Source: Haematococcus lacustris (taxonomy: Eukaryota > Chlorophyta > Chlorophyceae > Chlamydomonadales > Haematococcaceae). From it: DNA of 64,000 bases. The stretch spans positions 1,275,533 to 1,339,532 of the forward strand of contig JASKMD010000027.1 of NCBI GenBank assembly GCA_030144725.1. Direction: 5' to 3'. Shown piece by piece: positions 31,075-42,600 of this stretch; within the stretch, counting starts at the first letter, position 1; each line of letters opens with the position of its first letter. A program made the translations under genes and the position numbers. The notes below the pieces were generated by a model. It did no database searches. It was not told the DNA's origin and saw nothing but the letters and a program-made list of their open reading frames with translations.

Positions 31075-31200
31075 CCCGCCCCGGCACAGGTGCATATCAG
31101 CCCGAGCAGCCCGCTAGCCTCGCGCTCGTGAGCTGCACGGCCCTGCGCAAGAATCGGTGAAAAAGTCGTAAAGATCAGTCGCATAGTTATCAGGGCTTGG
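31075..31200. repeat. Inverted copy of the M1 MITE interior
   Basis: ATCAGCCCGAGCAGCCCGCT and CTGCGCAAGA, in reverse orientation, match the interior of the 446-bp M1 element (about 2,880-3,000). No M1 termini flank it, so it is a fragment or an unrelated element sharing the module. Confidence 0.55.
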
Positions 31201-31209
31201 CGGGGGTGA

Positions 31210-32660
31210 CCTGCATAATGGCGGGGGTGACCTGCATCAGCTCTTGCTGCAAACTGCTTTGAGGGCTGCACACCACCACCTGCACCTGCCTCTTCCCCAC
31301 TCAGGGCGACTGGTGTGTCATGAATGTTTAGTCATGGTTGGAATGAGGGAATAGGAGGTGGGAGGGCAGCGCTGGGATAGAAAAGCCAGCACCCGTCATC
31401 TGAAGCCTTCAGCCGTCAGCATCCGGGATGGATGAGCACTGCTAGACAAGAGCTCAAGCTAGAACGCCGTGTGTGTCAAGCTTGAACGTTGTCAAGCTAT
31501 TTGTTGATTCTGCTTCCTCGAAGTCTAGAGTAGAAGTCGAGTGGATTGGACCTCACTTTCGCCCCAGTGCCACGACCCCAGGTCAGGGCCTCCCAACCCC
31601 CTTGAAAAGGGGGGGTGTCCGTTTCACGCGGTTTATTTCTCGCACAGTTTGCGGAATGATGAACGAAGCACATCAGTATGTAGAGGGCTCGCTTGGCTAC
31701 ACGCTACGGCTGTCCTGAGCGTCCATGACTATGTATATGATGCACTGCTTAGGCGTGAACCCGGCCTACATTTTGTGGGCAGATATCACCATGCATGCCT
31801 CCTCCACCCTCGACCTCCTTAATGACGCCGTGATGAAGCAACCGCAAGTATGTGTGTAGTCGCGCTTTGTGTTGCGATGGCCGGTATCGCGAGTTTGAAA
31901 CCTAAGAAGCTGAAATGCTTCTTTAACGCACCCACACCACTGCTGATGCTGCGTCTAGAACAGCTGCATATTTCTTAACATCTATTAGCTTTCACTCGTT
32001 ATTTGTGTCGCTCGCGCTGTCAAGCGAGAGACGGAGTGGTTGTATGCTCTAGCGGTTCATCAAGACACTATGTGCACCCTTCACTTCTTGTTACAGTAGA
32101 CTATGTGGCCTGATAGTCAAACTGACCGCGGGACTCTTTATACTTGAGCCTTTTCTGCTCGTTCCCCTGGTTATGTGCTTTGTTCGTTGTAGCTAGAGCA
32201 TATGCGTAGGTGCGAAGCCTTCGTTGTGTCGCTACATCGTTTTGGGACATCACCACCGAGACATGTGCTTCGGTCCACGGTGCCATGACCTGCTGCACTC
32301 CCTAGGCCTCTACACTCCCTAGGCCTCTACACTCCATAGCAAAGGCCCCTGGCACTAGAGTTTGTTAACGAACAGCAGTTTTTGCTTTAGCATCAATCCA
32401 TGCCGTAGGTGCATGCCACAACGTGCATACCCCCTGGTTGGGTACAGTATATGAGCAGTATCTAAAGGCAAACATCTAGTAGGACTGCAAGCACCCATGC
32501 AGATGTGGTAGCAGAACACCCTTCCCGAGCAACTGCAACTCTTGCCTCATGGCCACAACAAAGCCCCATACTAGCACCCCATGGCAGGGCAAGATCTGTA
32601 CACTCCATAGCTAGGCCTGGTCTCTTGTCCATTAGCTACACGCCCATGGCAACAAAGCAG
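31210..32660. other. No supportable gene
   Basis: Short ORFs only. Two direct repeats of GGCGGGGGTGACCTGCAT lie at 31,198-31,236, and a tandem TCTACACTCCCTAGGCC at 32,293-32,335. Confidence 0.5.
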
Positions 32661-32664
32661 AGCC

Positions 32665-33574
32665 CTATGGCAACACCCCATGCCCGGTGCGGCTGCCACG
32701 CTCAGCAATGTGCTTCTGCACGGCCTTCTGCCAGCCTGCCACCAGGGTGCTGCCGACTGGCTGATCCCTGGGCGGCACCTTGTGGTAAAGGAGGTAGGCC
32801 CTGAGCTGCTCACGTGTGAACCGGGTTGCCTCCTTGGCCGAGGTATTGCTGTAGTCTGCACCCCGTGCGTGTTGCTGGAATGCCTGCTGCAGCTGCTGCA
32901 GGGGGGCCTGGGTGGGCACGTTCAACACCATCTTGGCGTTCCCGTCTACCATGCACGCTGACTCCTCCGTCTTGCGTGCTGCCTTGGCCTCCCGGTTGTC
33001 GTTTGCTGAGGTTGTCTCCTTGTCACGCTTCTGCTTGCGGAGCGTGAGGAGCCGAGCCTCAAAGTCTGCCAAGTCGATGTTGGCGAGTGCCCCAGGGTCG
33101 AGCTTATTGTTGATGCTGCCGATCATGGCATCCAGCCCCTGCTTGGCACTGTTGCCGTGCTTGGTGTGTTGCAGGCTGGACTCCACTGCGTGGTTTGAGC
33201 TGGGTGCTGCCCCAAAGAACTCCACTAGGTGCGTGCGTAGGCCTGGACTGCACGGCTGGCCAGCTGCCAGCTCCAGGATGTCGTCAAGGAAATCCTGCAG
33301 CGTGCCATACGGGTCAAAGACGGCTGGGTCGAATGGCAGAAACTGGATGGAGACCAGCAGGCTGGATGGAGACCAGCAGGCTGCGGTGCCACTCCCTCAG
33401 CTGGCTATACTGCTCCCGGGAGCTGAGAAGATCAGCATTGAGGGCTGCATGCGCAGCGGTGAGGGTTGCATGCGCAACGGTGAGCTGCTCCATGCTCTTG
33501 GCTGCTTCATGCCGAGCCTTAGCCTTTGCCCCGTTGGCTCTGCTTATTCTCGTGACTTTCTTTACGGGTGGCAT
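32665..33574 (-). pseudogene. Unidentified protein with SAP-like C-terminus, frame broken by 19-bp duplication
   Basis: A minus-strand ORF starts at 33,574 (MPPVKKVTRISRANGAKAK), is basic and then helical (ATLTAAHAALNADLLSSREQ), and reaches HRSLLVSIQ. There a perfect 19-bp tandem duplication (33,343-33,361 and 33,362-33,380) shifts the frame. The second part runs to 32,665: FGAAPSSNHAVESSL, then LDPGALANIDLADFEARL, a charged helix, and a C-terminal FTREQLRAYLLYHKVPP segment that resembles a SAP DNA-binding motif. One repeat fewer would make the two parts continuous. The gene is not recognised beyond this and may belong to a mobile element, given the neighbours. Confidence 0.45.
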
Positions 33575-34089
33575 GTCAGGCAGAAGGGCAAAGAGGAGGT
33601 GCTGGGAGGTGGTGGTAGGCAGCTGGGCCTGCTAGGGTGGGCTGCTGGCAGGTACTGTGGGCAGGGAGGGTCTGTGGTGCTTGGGCTCCTGCAATTGACA
33701 GGCCATGGCTCACTGAGCTTTGAGAGGAATATCATTTCTTCTGTCACAGCTGTGCATATGAGTACATTAGGCTTTGATGCGGGTTCCAGCACAAAATAAG
33801 GAAACCTCTCTGAGTTTTGGCTGGATTTGCTGTTTTGGCTGAATTTATACCTGCTCAGCTGAGCCGCAGCTGAAGCTAAGAAGACCCCGGTAGGTGTACT
33901 GTGGTGTACTCGGACACTCCTGCATCATCACATGTTCGTCGGGTAACATGTGCTGGCGCGAGAATGGTGGCAACTGCTGCGTGCACCTCACCTCGCGGGC
34001 TGGCAGCAGCGCCTATGCGTAGAGCACCAACAGCACGCCTGCACTGCGCGAAGTCTTGAGGGTGGCCGGCGGATCCCAACCACCCTATC

Positions 34090-34240
34090 GACCACAATTG
34101 AAGCAACTGCTGGTTGCTGCCGCAACTAGAGTCCGCGTTTAAGCCATGCCGCGCGGGGCTAAAGCCATCGGCATGCTCCCGGAGCAATCGGTCGCATGTG
34201 ACGGTCTTACATGCCAAAACATCAGAGTTGGGAGGCCCTG
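34090..34240. repeat. Copy of the M2 element core
   Basis: CTGCCGCAACTAGAGTCCGCG through ATCAGAGTTGGGAGGCCCTG matches about 30,196-30,325 in the M2 element, without its inverted ends. It stops just before the TnpB/Fanzor-like half-gene. Confidence 0.7.
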
Positions 34241-34241
34241 A

Positions 34242-34300
34242 CCCCAGGCCCCCCCATGGGACAGGTGGCTGGACCGGGACACCAACCCGTGCCTCAACAT
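34242..34300 (+). pseudogene. TnpB/Fanzor-like gene, left half of split C-terminus (family 2)
   Basis: In frame, with a stop immediately upstream (34,239-34,241), this reads a Pro-rich linker, then DRWLDRDTNPCLNI. It is the RuvC-III DRDxN signature in a second, distinct version (TNPC instead of CNAA). The coding sequence is interrupted after CTCAACAT by a hAT-type element. The other half is at 54,203-54,391, in the same strand and phase. Nothing of the protein upstream of the linker is present. Confidence 0.6.
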
Positions 34301-34582
34301 TAGGGAGCGACCGGCCCGACTATAATTATATTTATAGTTTTACCGTACTCTCTCTTTCGATTCGCGTCCGCGAATTGTTTTTTTAGCCTCGCGAAGTCGC
34401 GAACGAGTAAACAATGTGAATTTTTACAAAATCGCGAAGTGGTCAAACAATTATTTGACCTACGTAAATGATGCTGCGATGGACCGCTTCGTGGTCCGTG
34501 GCATCAGTGCCGATGACGCAGCCGAGAATTTGCTACGCCAGGGTGACCAACATGATGAAATGCTCCATCGAAGGCCTCTCCC

Positions 34583-35095
34583 ATGGAGGACGGCCCCTTG
34601 CTTACAGAGAAGGTGGCTGGGATTGATGTTCAGTCCATGACAACCGTTGAGCTGATGGTGGCAGCTCAGCAGTGGTCTGCCATTACAAGAGCCACAGCAG
34701 CCAAGCCTTCAGTCAAGCCAGTTGCAGCAACGGCAGATGGCCCACCCATTCGCAAACGTGGCAGGCCATTGGGCTCCAAGAACAAGCCTAAGCCAGCCCC
34801 AACAGGACAAGCCACGCCCACTCCCACACGCAAGCAGGCACAGTTGGTGTGCAACACTAGCAGCAGCGCCAACAGCAACAGCGCTAACACAAGCAGCGCC
34901 GGCAACAGCAGCGGCGACGACAGCAACAACGATGATGGCAAGGTGGCTGGCTGCAAGAAGTCAGCTGCAAGAAGTTGGGGTGGTTGGCAAGGCCAGGGCA
35001 GCAGCCGGGGTGGCTGGCCGCACCAGGTCAGCATCTGGGGTGGCTGGCCAAACCGGGGCAGCAGCTCGGGTGGCTGGCCGCACCAAGTCAGCTAA
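34583..35095 (+). CDS. AT-hook protein encoded in the hAT-type element
   Basis: 170 codons. A helical start (MTTVELMVAAQQWSA) is followed by KRGRPLGSKNKPK, an AT-hook core (RGRP with basic flanks) that would bind the minor groove of AT-rich DNA. Then come a Ser/Asn-rich stretch and a GGW-rich tail. Another frame of the same region (to 35,285) ends with a Cys/His-rich CRHCKQPQEHHDF, and the preceding frame (34,416-34,640) has coding-like sequence too, so the original protein was probably longer and is now frameshifted. The repeated GTGGCTGGCC units at 34,990-35,085 may have caused the shift. Its role in transposition is unknown. Confidence 0.45.
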   Translation: MEDGPLLTEKVAGIDVQSMTTVELMVAAQQWSAITRATAAKPSVKPVAATADGPPIRKRGRPLGSKNKPKPAPTGQATPTPTRKQAQLVCNTSSSANSNSANTSSAGNSSGDDSNNDDGKVAGCKKSAARSWGGWQGQGSSRGGWPHQVSIWGGWPNRGSSSGGWPHQVS

Positions 35096-35319
35096 TGGGG
35101 TCTTTGACTTGGCCAAAGCTGCGGCATGGGTGAACGCAAGGGCATGCAAGTTTGAGTGTTCCGAGGAAGATGCAGAGATATGCCGGCACTGCAAGCAGCC
35201 ACAGGAGCACCATGACTTCATGCCCAATCTAGTGCAAAGTCCAGACTTGGTGACTTGGTGCACGGCGACACTACCCCTTGCATAATGGCTTTGACTTGGT
35301 GACCGGGAAGCTTGACATG

Positions 35320-35527
35320 TGTAGCGTGCTAAGAGCAGCGCCGATAACCGATAACTACCTTCTTTCCCACAGCATGACACGGCCAGGGTTTAGAACGTTT
35401 CCCCCGAGGAGTCGAACCTCTGAAGCAGGTGTGCACGAAGGCCCACCTGCCCCTTTCGCCCACCATGTCACACTGCAGTACAGAAGTACCGTGAGGCGAG
35501 CTAGGCTTCGAGGAGCCGTTCGCTACA
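35320..35527 (-). repeat. LTR, 3' LTR of tandem Gypsy copy A
   Basis: 208 bp, TGTAGC...GCTACA (TG..CA ends). Left flank ACATG (35,315-35,319) is the target duplication matched at 53,528-53,532. The polypurine tract of copy A adjoins on the right. Confidence 0.95.
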
Positions 35528-35600
35528 TTCCTCCCCCTCCAAAGAGGAAACGCTCCGCCCTCGTGATAACACAAGGACTCGCAACACTATAGCAGTGATG

Positions 35601-37454
35601 CTAAGACAAACCATGCACTGCATTATATGCAGTCAACACTTCTTGGCAGTTCACAAGGTTATTCCTTGGCTCCCATGTGTTGTAAGAGTCATCATAACCC
35701 AGCCACTTGACCAAGTAGCCACGTGCTCTACCAGCACGCACGCCACGATGGGCGAGCAACTTCTCAACTTCATACAGAGGCGCCTCATCTAGCCAATCCA
35801 CAGGAGGAGGCAAGTGAGGATGCTCAGAAGTGTAGGGCCTCAACAGGGCGACATGGAACACAGGGTGCATGCGTGCCATGGCAGGAGGCAGGTCTAGGCG
35901 CACAGCAACAGGACCTACATGCTCCAACACCTTGAAAGGCCCAATGAACCTAGGCAGCAACTTTTTAGCCTTACCTGGCTTCAGCCTGAGATTCTTGGTG
36001 CTCAGTAGCACTAGCTGGCCAGGGTGGTACTCCACATCCCTGCGTCCTTTGTTGGCCAGATAGGCCTGACGCTGCTGAGCTTGTTCCATGAAATGGCGTG
36101 CCTGCTTGACATTACTCTGCCACCATTCAGACAGCTTCCTGGCAGAGGGGCAGTACACCTCACCTGGTAGTTCCAGCAGGACAGGTGTCAGAGGTGACTG
36201 GCCAGTATTGACCAGGAAGGGCGTGGACTGGATGGATTCCTGCCAGCTGTTGTTCACAGCAAACTCAGCCAGTGACAGGAAGAAGGGCCAGTCAGACTGG
36301 GCAGGGGAGATGTAATGTCGAAGCATTTCCTCCAGGGTACGATTGTACCGCTCTGTTTGGCCATCAGACTCAGGATGGTAAGCACTAGATTTACATTCTT
36401 TTACACCAAGAATGGCCATAACTGACGCCCAGAAATGATTAGTAAAGTGAGAACCCCTATCAGAGATTATTTCTCTGGGCACTCCATGATGTTTAAACAC
36501 ATTGTCAATGAAAAGGCGGGCAAAGCCCTCAGCATTCATAGACTCACGGCATGGCACAAAGTGTACCATTTTAGACAGCCTATCCACAAAGACAGCAATG
36601 GCATCAAAGCCATGATCACCGGGCGGTAGTTTAGTGATCAGGTCCATGGACATGGACTCCCATCTGTCATAGGGTATGGCCAGTGGCGTGAGCAAACCAC
36701 CAGGTCTGGTATTCACAGACTTGTTGCGCTGGCATGCATCACAATTACTCACATAGTGACGTACTTCAGACCTCATGCGTGGCCACCAGAATATCCTGGA
36801 GATACGCTCCAGCGTCTTGGTGATCCCCACATGGCCTGCAAACTGTGCATCATGCATCTCCACCAATATCCTGGCTTTGAGCTGTTGGCAGTTAGGAACC
36901 ACTATCTGGTTCTTGCCTTTGGTGCGATACAAACCATGCTTGTCCTGATCATATTGATCCACTGTGCTGGCAAAACTCTCATCTGCTGCGTACGCTGCCA
37001 GCAGCTGCTCTGTCATATTGACAGCGTGCAGAGGGTGCACAGGTAAAGGAGGTGGGGGTAGAGGCTGTTCCAAAACCAGCTGAGGCTGTGGCTCCTGCTG
37101 CGGCTGCTGAATGGCAGGCTGAGCAGGCTGCACCACACCAGCTTCCTCCCCCTCCAAAAGGCGCTTCCTGCTCCTGGTCATAACCATGACAGGATTGCTG
37201 ACAGGAGCATCAGGTATGCGTGACAGAGGGTCAGCAGGGTTAGTCTCACCAGGTAAATATTCAATGGTAAAATCATACCGGGAGAGAAACTCCAACCACC
37301 TAGTTTGGCGTCTTGACAAGACCTTTTGTGTTTTTAAGGCTACTAAGGGTTTGTGGTCTGTATACAGCGTGAAGGGGACACCCTCCAGGTAGCAACGCCA
37401 TTCCTTACATGCAGTAATTATTGCAAGTAGTTCCTGTTCACCAGTGGTATAGTT
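35601..37454 (-). pseudogene. Gypsy copy A pol, C-terminal part
   Basis: The 3' part of copy A pol, cut off from its N-terminal part (43,585-45,435) by the insertion of copy B at RNase H. It retains the end of RNase H, the HHCC zinc domain and DD35E core of integrase, and the C-terminal chromodomain (LVKWLGYDDSYNTWEP). It has no start of its own. Confidence 0.92.
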
Positions 37455-37662
37455 TGTAGCGAACGGCTCCTCGAAGCCTAGCTCGCCTCACGGTACTTCT
37501 GTACTGCAGTGTGACATGGTGGGCGAAAGGGGCAGGTGGGCCTTCGTGCACACCTGCTTCAGAGGTTCGACTCCTCGGGGGAAACGTTCTAAACCCTGGC
37601 CGTGTCATGCTGTGGGAAAGAAGGTAGTTATCGGTTATCGGCGCTGCTCTTAGCACGCTACA
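37455..37662 (+). repeat. 5' LTR of Gypsy copy B
   Basis: 208 bp. In the element sense it holds GGTTCGACTCC, a perfect match to the RNA polymerase III B-box consensus, inside a T-arm-like stem. A 7-bp hairpin (GCAGGTG/CACCTGC) and a direct TTATCGG repeat are also present. No TATA box is obvious. Confidence 0.95.
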
Positions 37663-37665
37663 TTT

Positions 37666-37683
37666 TGGTTTCCGACCGACGTT
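37666..37683 (+). promoter_or_regulatory. Candidate primer binding site
   Basis: TGGTTTCCGACCGACG starts three bases after the 5' LTR; TGG would pair with the CCA of a tRNA 3' end. The matching tRNA was not identified. The same sequence follows the 5' LTRs of A and C. Confidence 0.55.
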
Positions 37684-37712
37684 GCTACTAACGCCACTTT
37701 CTCTCTAAGCAA

Positions 37713-39563
37713 ATGACTGCCAACAAGGAGCCTCCTCCTGGAGGAGACAAACGACCGGAGCGTTCTGCTCCTGGGGGCCAAACTCCTGGCTCCCCGCCCC
37801 CAGTGACTCCGAACGCCACCTCTGGTGTTCCAGCAGCGGTTCCTGCTGCGACTGGGGCGCCAAATACTGGCACGACGGTAACTATTACCACCCCCGCTCT
37901 TCCTGTACCTATCACGAGCCCCGCCTTCGCGGAAATCGAGAGGGTTACTGGTCTACCGCCTGCTCAAGCTATGGATCTGCTGAAGAACGTTCTGCAGACT
38001 CTGAACGCTATGTCCTCCGCTCAGCCTCCGGCTGGCCCAGCACCTTCTGCTGTGGCGGCCCCTGGAGCTGCCCCGCTCTCTTATGCAGGAGCCCTGACAG
38101 CTGCCCCGATCCTGCCTGATGTTGGCACGTCTGCGGCTACTGCGCAATTTGACGAGATTCAGAGGCTTCGCCAGCAGCTGGTGGGAGCGAATGCGAACCT
38201 CCAGGCTTCTCAGAACGAAGCTGTCCGGATCCGAGCGGAGCTCGCTGAGATGGAGCGTCTCCAGGGCCTGCAGAATGCGCTGGTGAGTGGAGAGCAGACT
38301 GTGGCAGACATACGCAACCAGTATTCGCAGTCAGCTCGACCTGCTGTGAATGGTAGCAGTGGCACCTCTGCTGCAAAGCCTGCTCCTGCTGCACCAGCCT
38401 CGTCTGGCACCACCGCACCTGCTGCACCTGTCGCACCTGCTGCGCCGCACCCGTTGTCGGTAGGACAGGCACCTTCATCTCAGGTTGCGTCCCCTTTACC
38501 TGTGTCAGCATCTCTGCCCAGGGTCAAGGTTCCAGGTCCTGAGAAATGGACAGACCAGTGCCTCAACACCTCTCGAGTAGCAGAAATATTCTGTGAAGAC
38601 CTTGAAGTCCACTGTGCATATTTGCGCATTGACCCTGCTGATGCCCTGCCAAACTTCCTGACAGGCAAAGCACGTGAGGTATGGTATCCCGCCACTAGGA
38701 ATGCCCATATCCTTGCACATGGCGTTAGGCCCACCTGGTCATTCCTGCGTACCTCTTTTAAAGAGATGGCTGGTGATGATCTGCGTAATGACTCAGATGT
38801 GCACCGCAGGAAGCTGCTGGATCCAGGTGCATTACGCATGACAGCTGGTTCTACCCTCAATGCGTACATCACTGAATTCAGGAATACCCTGACTGTTGCA
38901 GGCATGACTTGCATGGCACCTGCAATGCTTGTGGCTACCTTCATTAGGGGTCTCACCCCTGAGCTGCAGGGACGTGTTGTGCATGACCTGGCACTCATGT
39001 CTGAGCCCACCCTCACTGATGCTATCCAGGCTGCAGTGAATGGGCAGAAGGTGCTGTTTGCAGTATCCACCAGCATTGGGGGACGTCGCCCTCCTCCACC
39101 TGTAGCTGCCTTTGTGCCTCACAAGCAGATGGACCGTATCAGAGGCTTCACCGCTCCTGCTGGAGGATTTCCTCCTGCGGCCCCTCGTGGCCCCTACTGG
39201 GATGTCAGCAGCAGCAGCAGCAGTGGCCACCGTGGAAGTCGCCACAGCAGCCAGGGTGGTGGACGTCCTCCACGGCCCCCTCCTCCTGCTGCCCCTGTGT
39301 CTGATGCCCCTCCCAGGCCACCTCCTGGCCATGCCTGCCACCACTGCTGGAACCCCGCCCACTTCAGGGACTACTGCAACCTCAAGCACCTGTCTGCTGA
39401 GGAGGCCCGCCGGGTCTCTGGGTTCCCCCGCCCCTCCTCCCTGGGCCCTCCTTCTGGCCATGGTGCTGGGGACCGTCCCCCACGGGGTCCAGGCAAGCGT
39501 GACCGCAGCCCAGGCAAGGGTGGATGGAAGCAGCAGGGTGGCAAGGGTGACCGCCGCCGCTGA
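37713..39563 (+). CDS. gag: Gypsy copy B gag
   Basis: 616 codons. The N-terminal 270 residues are Pro/Ala/Thr-rich with one coiled-coil-like stretch (EIQRLRQQLVGANANLQ). A retrotransposon gag (capsid) domain spans about residues 310-450 (WSFLRTSFKEM, LNAYITEFRNTL, FIRGLTPELQ). A CCHC zinc knuckle (CHHCWNPAHFRDYC, about 541-554) lacks the usual glycines but keeps the C-x2-C-x4-H-x4-C spacing. A basic, Gly-rich tail ends in TGA. It would form the virus-like particle and bind RNA. The next 48 bases are open and in phase with pol, so pol may be made by reading through this TGA. The ATG is 50 bases after the LTR. Confidence 0.93.
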   Translation: MTANKEPPPGGDKRPERSAPGGQTPGSPPPVTPNATSGVPAAVPAATGAPNTGTTVTITTPALPVPITSPAFAEIERVTGLPPAQAMDLLKNVLQTLNAMSSAQPPAGPAPSAVAAPGAAPLSYAGALTAAPILPDVGTSAATAQFDEIQRLRQQLVGANANLQASQNEAVRIRAELAEMERLQGLQNALVSGEQTVADIRNQYSQSARPAVNGSSGTSAAKPAPAAPASSGTTAPAAPVAPAAPHPLSVGQAPSSQVASPLPVSASLPRVKVPGPEKWTDQCLNTSRVAEIFCEDLEVHCAYLRIDPADALPNFLTGKAREVWYPATRNAHILAHGVRPTWSFLRTSFKEMAGDDLRNDSDVHRRKLLDPGALRMTAGSTLNAYITEFRNTLTVAGMTCMAPAMLVATFIRGLTPELQGRVVHDLALMSEPTLTDAIQAAVNGQKVLFAVSTSIGGRRPPPPVAAFVPHKQMDRIRGFTAPAGGFPPAAPRGPYWDVSSSSSSGHRGSRHSSQGGGRPPRPPPPAAPVSDAPPRPPPGHACHHCWNPAHFRDYCNLKHLSAEEARRVSGFPRPSSLGPPSGHGAGDRPPRGPGKRDRSPGKGGWKQQGGKGDRRR

Positions 39564-39611
39564 TGTGTTGCCCAACCAGCCGGTCAGAACTGTGTTGGTG
39601 CCTGTAGCACT

Positions 39612-42600
39612 GTGCCCGCTGAGGAGGCATGTATGCCCAAGGGTCCTGCTGCAGACGACTGTGTCTTACACTTCTCGTTTTCTGGCAAAGTGAATGGCTA
39701 TGATTGCACTCTGCTGTTTGACAGTGGGGCAGCTGCTAGCTTTATCAATTGTGCTGCTGTTGAGCAGTACCAGCTGTCCAGTTATAAACTGAAGCAGCCC
39801 AAGGAGTTCCTTGTGGCTAATGGGCAGCCCGTAGTTTGTACGCATGCATGCAGCGTCCAGTTGAATGTGCAGACTCTGAGCTGCAGGGTCGAGTTGTTGG
39901 TGATGCCTGAGATGTTCTCTGCCTTCGACATCTTAATGGGCAGTGACTGGCTTCAGTCCAATGGTGTGCTGCTGGACTACCTAGCACGTACTATTACAGT
40001 ACAAATGGCTTCTGCTAAAACAATACTCAAATGTGAGCCAGCAGCGCCAATTATGGCTCCCCATTGTGCTCATATCCTGGCAAAACATAAGCAAGCCACT
40101 GTGTCAGCAAAAGTGGCTTACAGGTGGTTAAGGAAAGGCGGCCAGTCCCTGGTTGCCCTCATCTCGTCTCAGCCCATCAACCCTACCCCAGCAAGTGTGC
40201 TGTCCGTTCACCCAACCCCTAATCCAGCTAATTTGCTGTCCAATGACCTTGACCCCCTCTCTCAATCAACTACCTCACCCTCTAACTCACCTATCAATTA
40301 CCCAACCTCTATACCCCCTGCCGTGGCAGCTCAGCTGACAGCACTCATATCTGAGTACGACGATGTCTTCGCCCCTTTCAACACTCTACCCCCTCAACGT
40401 CCAGTGGGACACACCATTCCCCTTCAGCCTGGCTGTAAGCCACCAGCTTTGCCATCATATAAGATGAGCCAGCCAGAACTGTTGGAAATGAAAAAGCAGG
40501 TAGCAGCCTTCTTGGAGCAGGGCATCATCGAACCCTCCTCCTCTCCCTACGCTGCCCCTGTCCTCTTTGTCAAAAAGAAATCAGGTGAGTTGAGGATGTG
40601 TGTAGACTATCGTCAGCTAAACAAGATCACACTTAGGGATCAATACCCACTACCTCGAGTGGATGACCTGTTTGACAGGTTGGCTGGGTGTACAGTGTTC
40701 TCGTCACTTGACCTGCAAGCTGGATATCACCAGATCAGGATTCCTGATGAGGATGTCCCTAAGACAGCCTTCAGGACACCCAGTGGCCTCTATCAGTTTA
40801 AAGTTCTGTGCTTTGGCCTGACCAATGCACCAGCCACGTTTCAGCGTGTAATGAACAATGCTTTTGCTGATGTCATTAATGACTGTGCATTGGTGTACAT
40901 AGATGATATCCTCATCATGTCCAAAAATGTACCAGAACACTTCACACATTTGAGGAGAGTTCTTGAGTTATTACGTAAGCATCAGTTTAAAGCTAAGTTA
41001 TCTAAATGTGAGTTTCTTAAAACTGCACTTAAATTCCTGGGTCACATTGTGAGTGACCAGGGTATAGCTGTTGACCCTGATAAAGTGAAGTCTATTACTT
41101 CCTGGCCTGTGCCACGCAGTCTAACTGCCATGCAGCAGTTCCTTGGTGCTGCAAATTTTGTGCGCAAATTTGTACACAACTTCAGTGCTATTTCAGCACC
41201 ACTAACTGACCTGACTGGTAAAGCAGGTACAGATTTCAATTGGCACAAATGGCCTGATGATAAGTTAAAAGCTTTTGATGCTCTTAAGCATGCTATTTCT
41301 AGAGTACCTTTACTCAAAATCCCAGATATTACTAAACCATTTCAAGTTTACTGTGACGCCTCTTTGCAAGGCGTAGGTGCAGTACTTATGCAGGAGGGTT
41401 ATCCTCTAGCTTATTTAAGCAAGAAGCTGATTCCAGCTGAAAAGAACTATACCACTGGTGAACAGGAACTACTTGCAATAATTACTGCATGTAAGGAATG
41501 GCGTTGCTACCTGGAGGGTGTCCCCTTCACGTTGTATACAGACCACAAGCCCTTAGTAGCCTTAAAAACACAAAAGGTCTTGTCAAGACGCCAAACTAGG
41601 TGGTTGGAGTTTCTCTCCCGGTATGATTTTACCATTGAATATTTACCTGGTGAGACTAACCCTGCTGACCCTCTGTCACGCATACCTGATACTCCTGTCA
41701 GCAATCCTGTCATGGTTATGACCAGGAGCAGGAAACGCCTTTTGGAGGGGGAGGAAGCTGGTGTGGTGCAGCCTGCTCAGCCTGCCATTCAGCAGCCGCA
41801 GCAGGAGCCACAGCCTCAGCTGGTTTTGGAACAGCCTCTACCCCCACCTCCTTTGCCTGTGCACCCTCTGCACGCTGTCAATATGACAGAGCAGCTGCTG
41901 GCAGCGTACGCAGCAGATGAGAGTTTTGCCAGCACAGTGGATCAATATGATCAGGACAAGCATGGTTTGTATCGCACCAAAGGCAAGAACCAGATAGTGG
42001 TTCCTAACTGCCAACAGCTCAAAGCCAGGATATTGGTGGAGATGCATGATGCACAGTTTGCAGGCCATGTGGGGATCACCAAGACGGTGGAGCGTATCTC
42101 CAGGATATTCTGGTGGCCACGCATGAGGTCTGAAGTACGTCACTATGTGAGTAACTGTGATGCATGCCAGCGCAACAAGTCTGTGAATACCAGACCTGGT
42201 GGTTTGCTCACACCACTGGCCATACCCTATGACAGATGGGAGTCCATGTCCATGGACCTAATCACTAAACTACCGCCCGGTGATCATGGCTTTGATGCCA
42301 TTGCTGTCTTTGTGGATAGGCTGTCTAAAATGGTACACTTTGTGCCATGCCGTGAGTCTATGAATGCTGAGGGCTTTGCCCGCCTTTTCATTGACAATGT
42401 GTTTAAACATCATGGAGTGCCCAGAGAAATAATCTCTGATAGGGGTTCTCACTTTACCAATCATTTCTGGGCGTCAGTTATGGCCATTCTTGGTGTAAAG
42501 GAATGTAAATCTAGTGCTTACCATCCTGAGTCTGATGGTCAAACAGAGCGGTACAATCGTACCCTGGAGGAAATGCTTCGACATTACATCTCCCCTGCCC

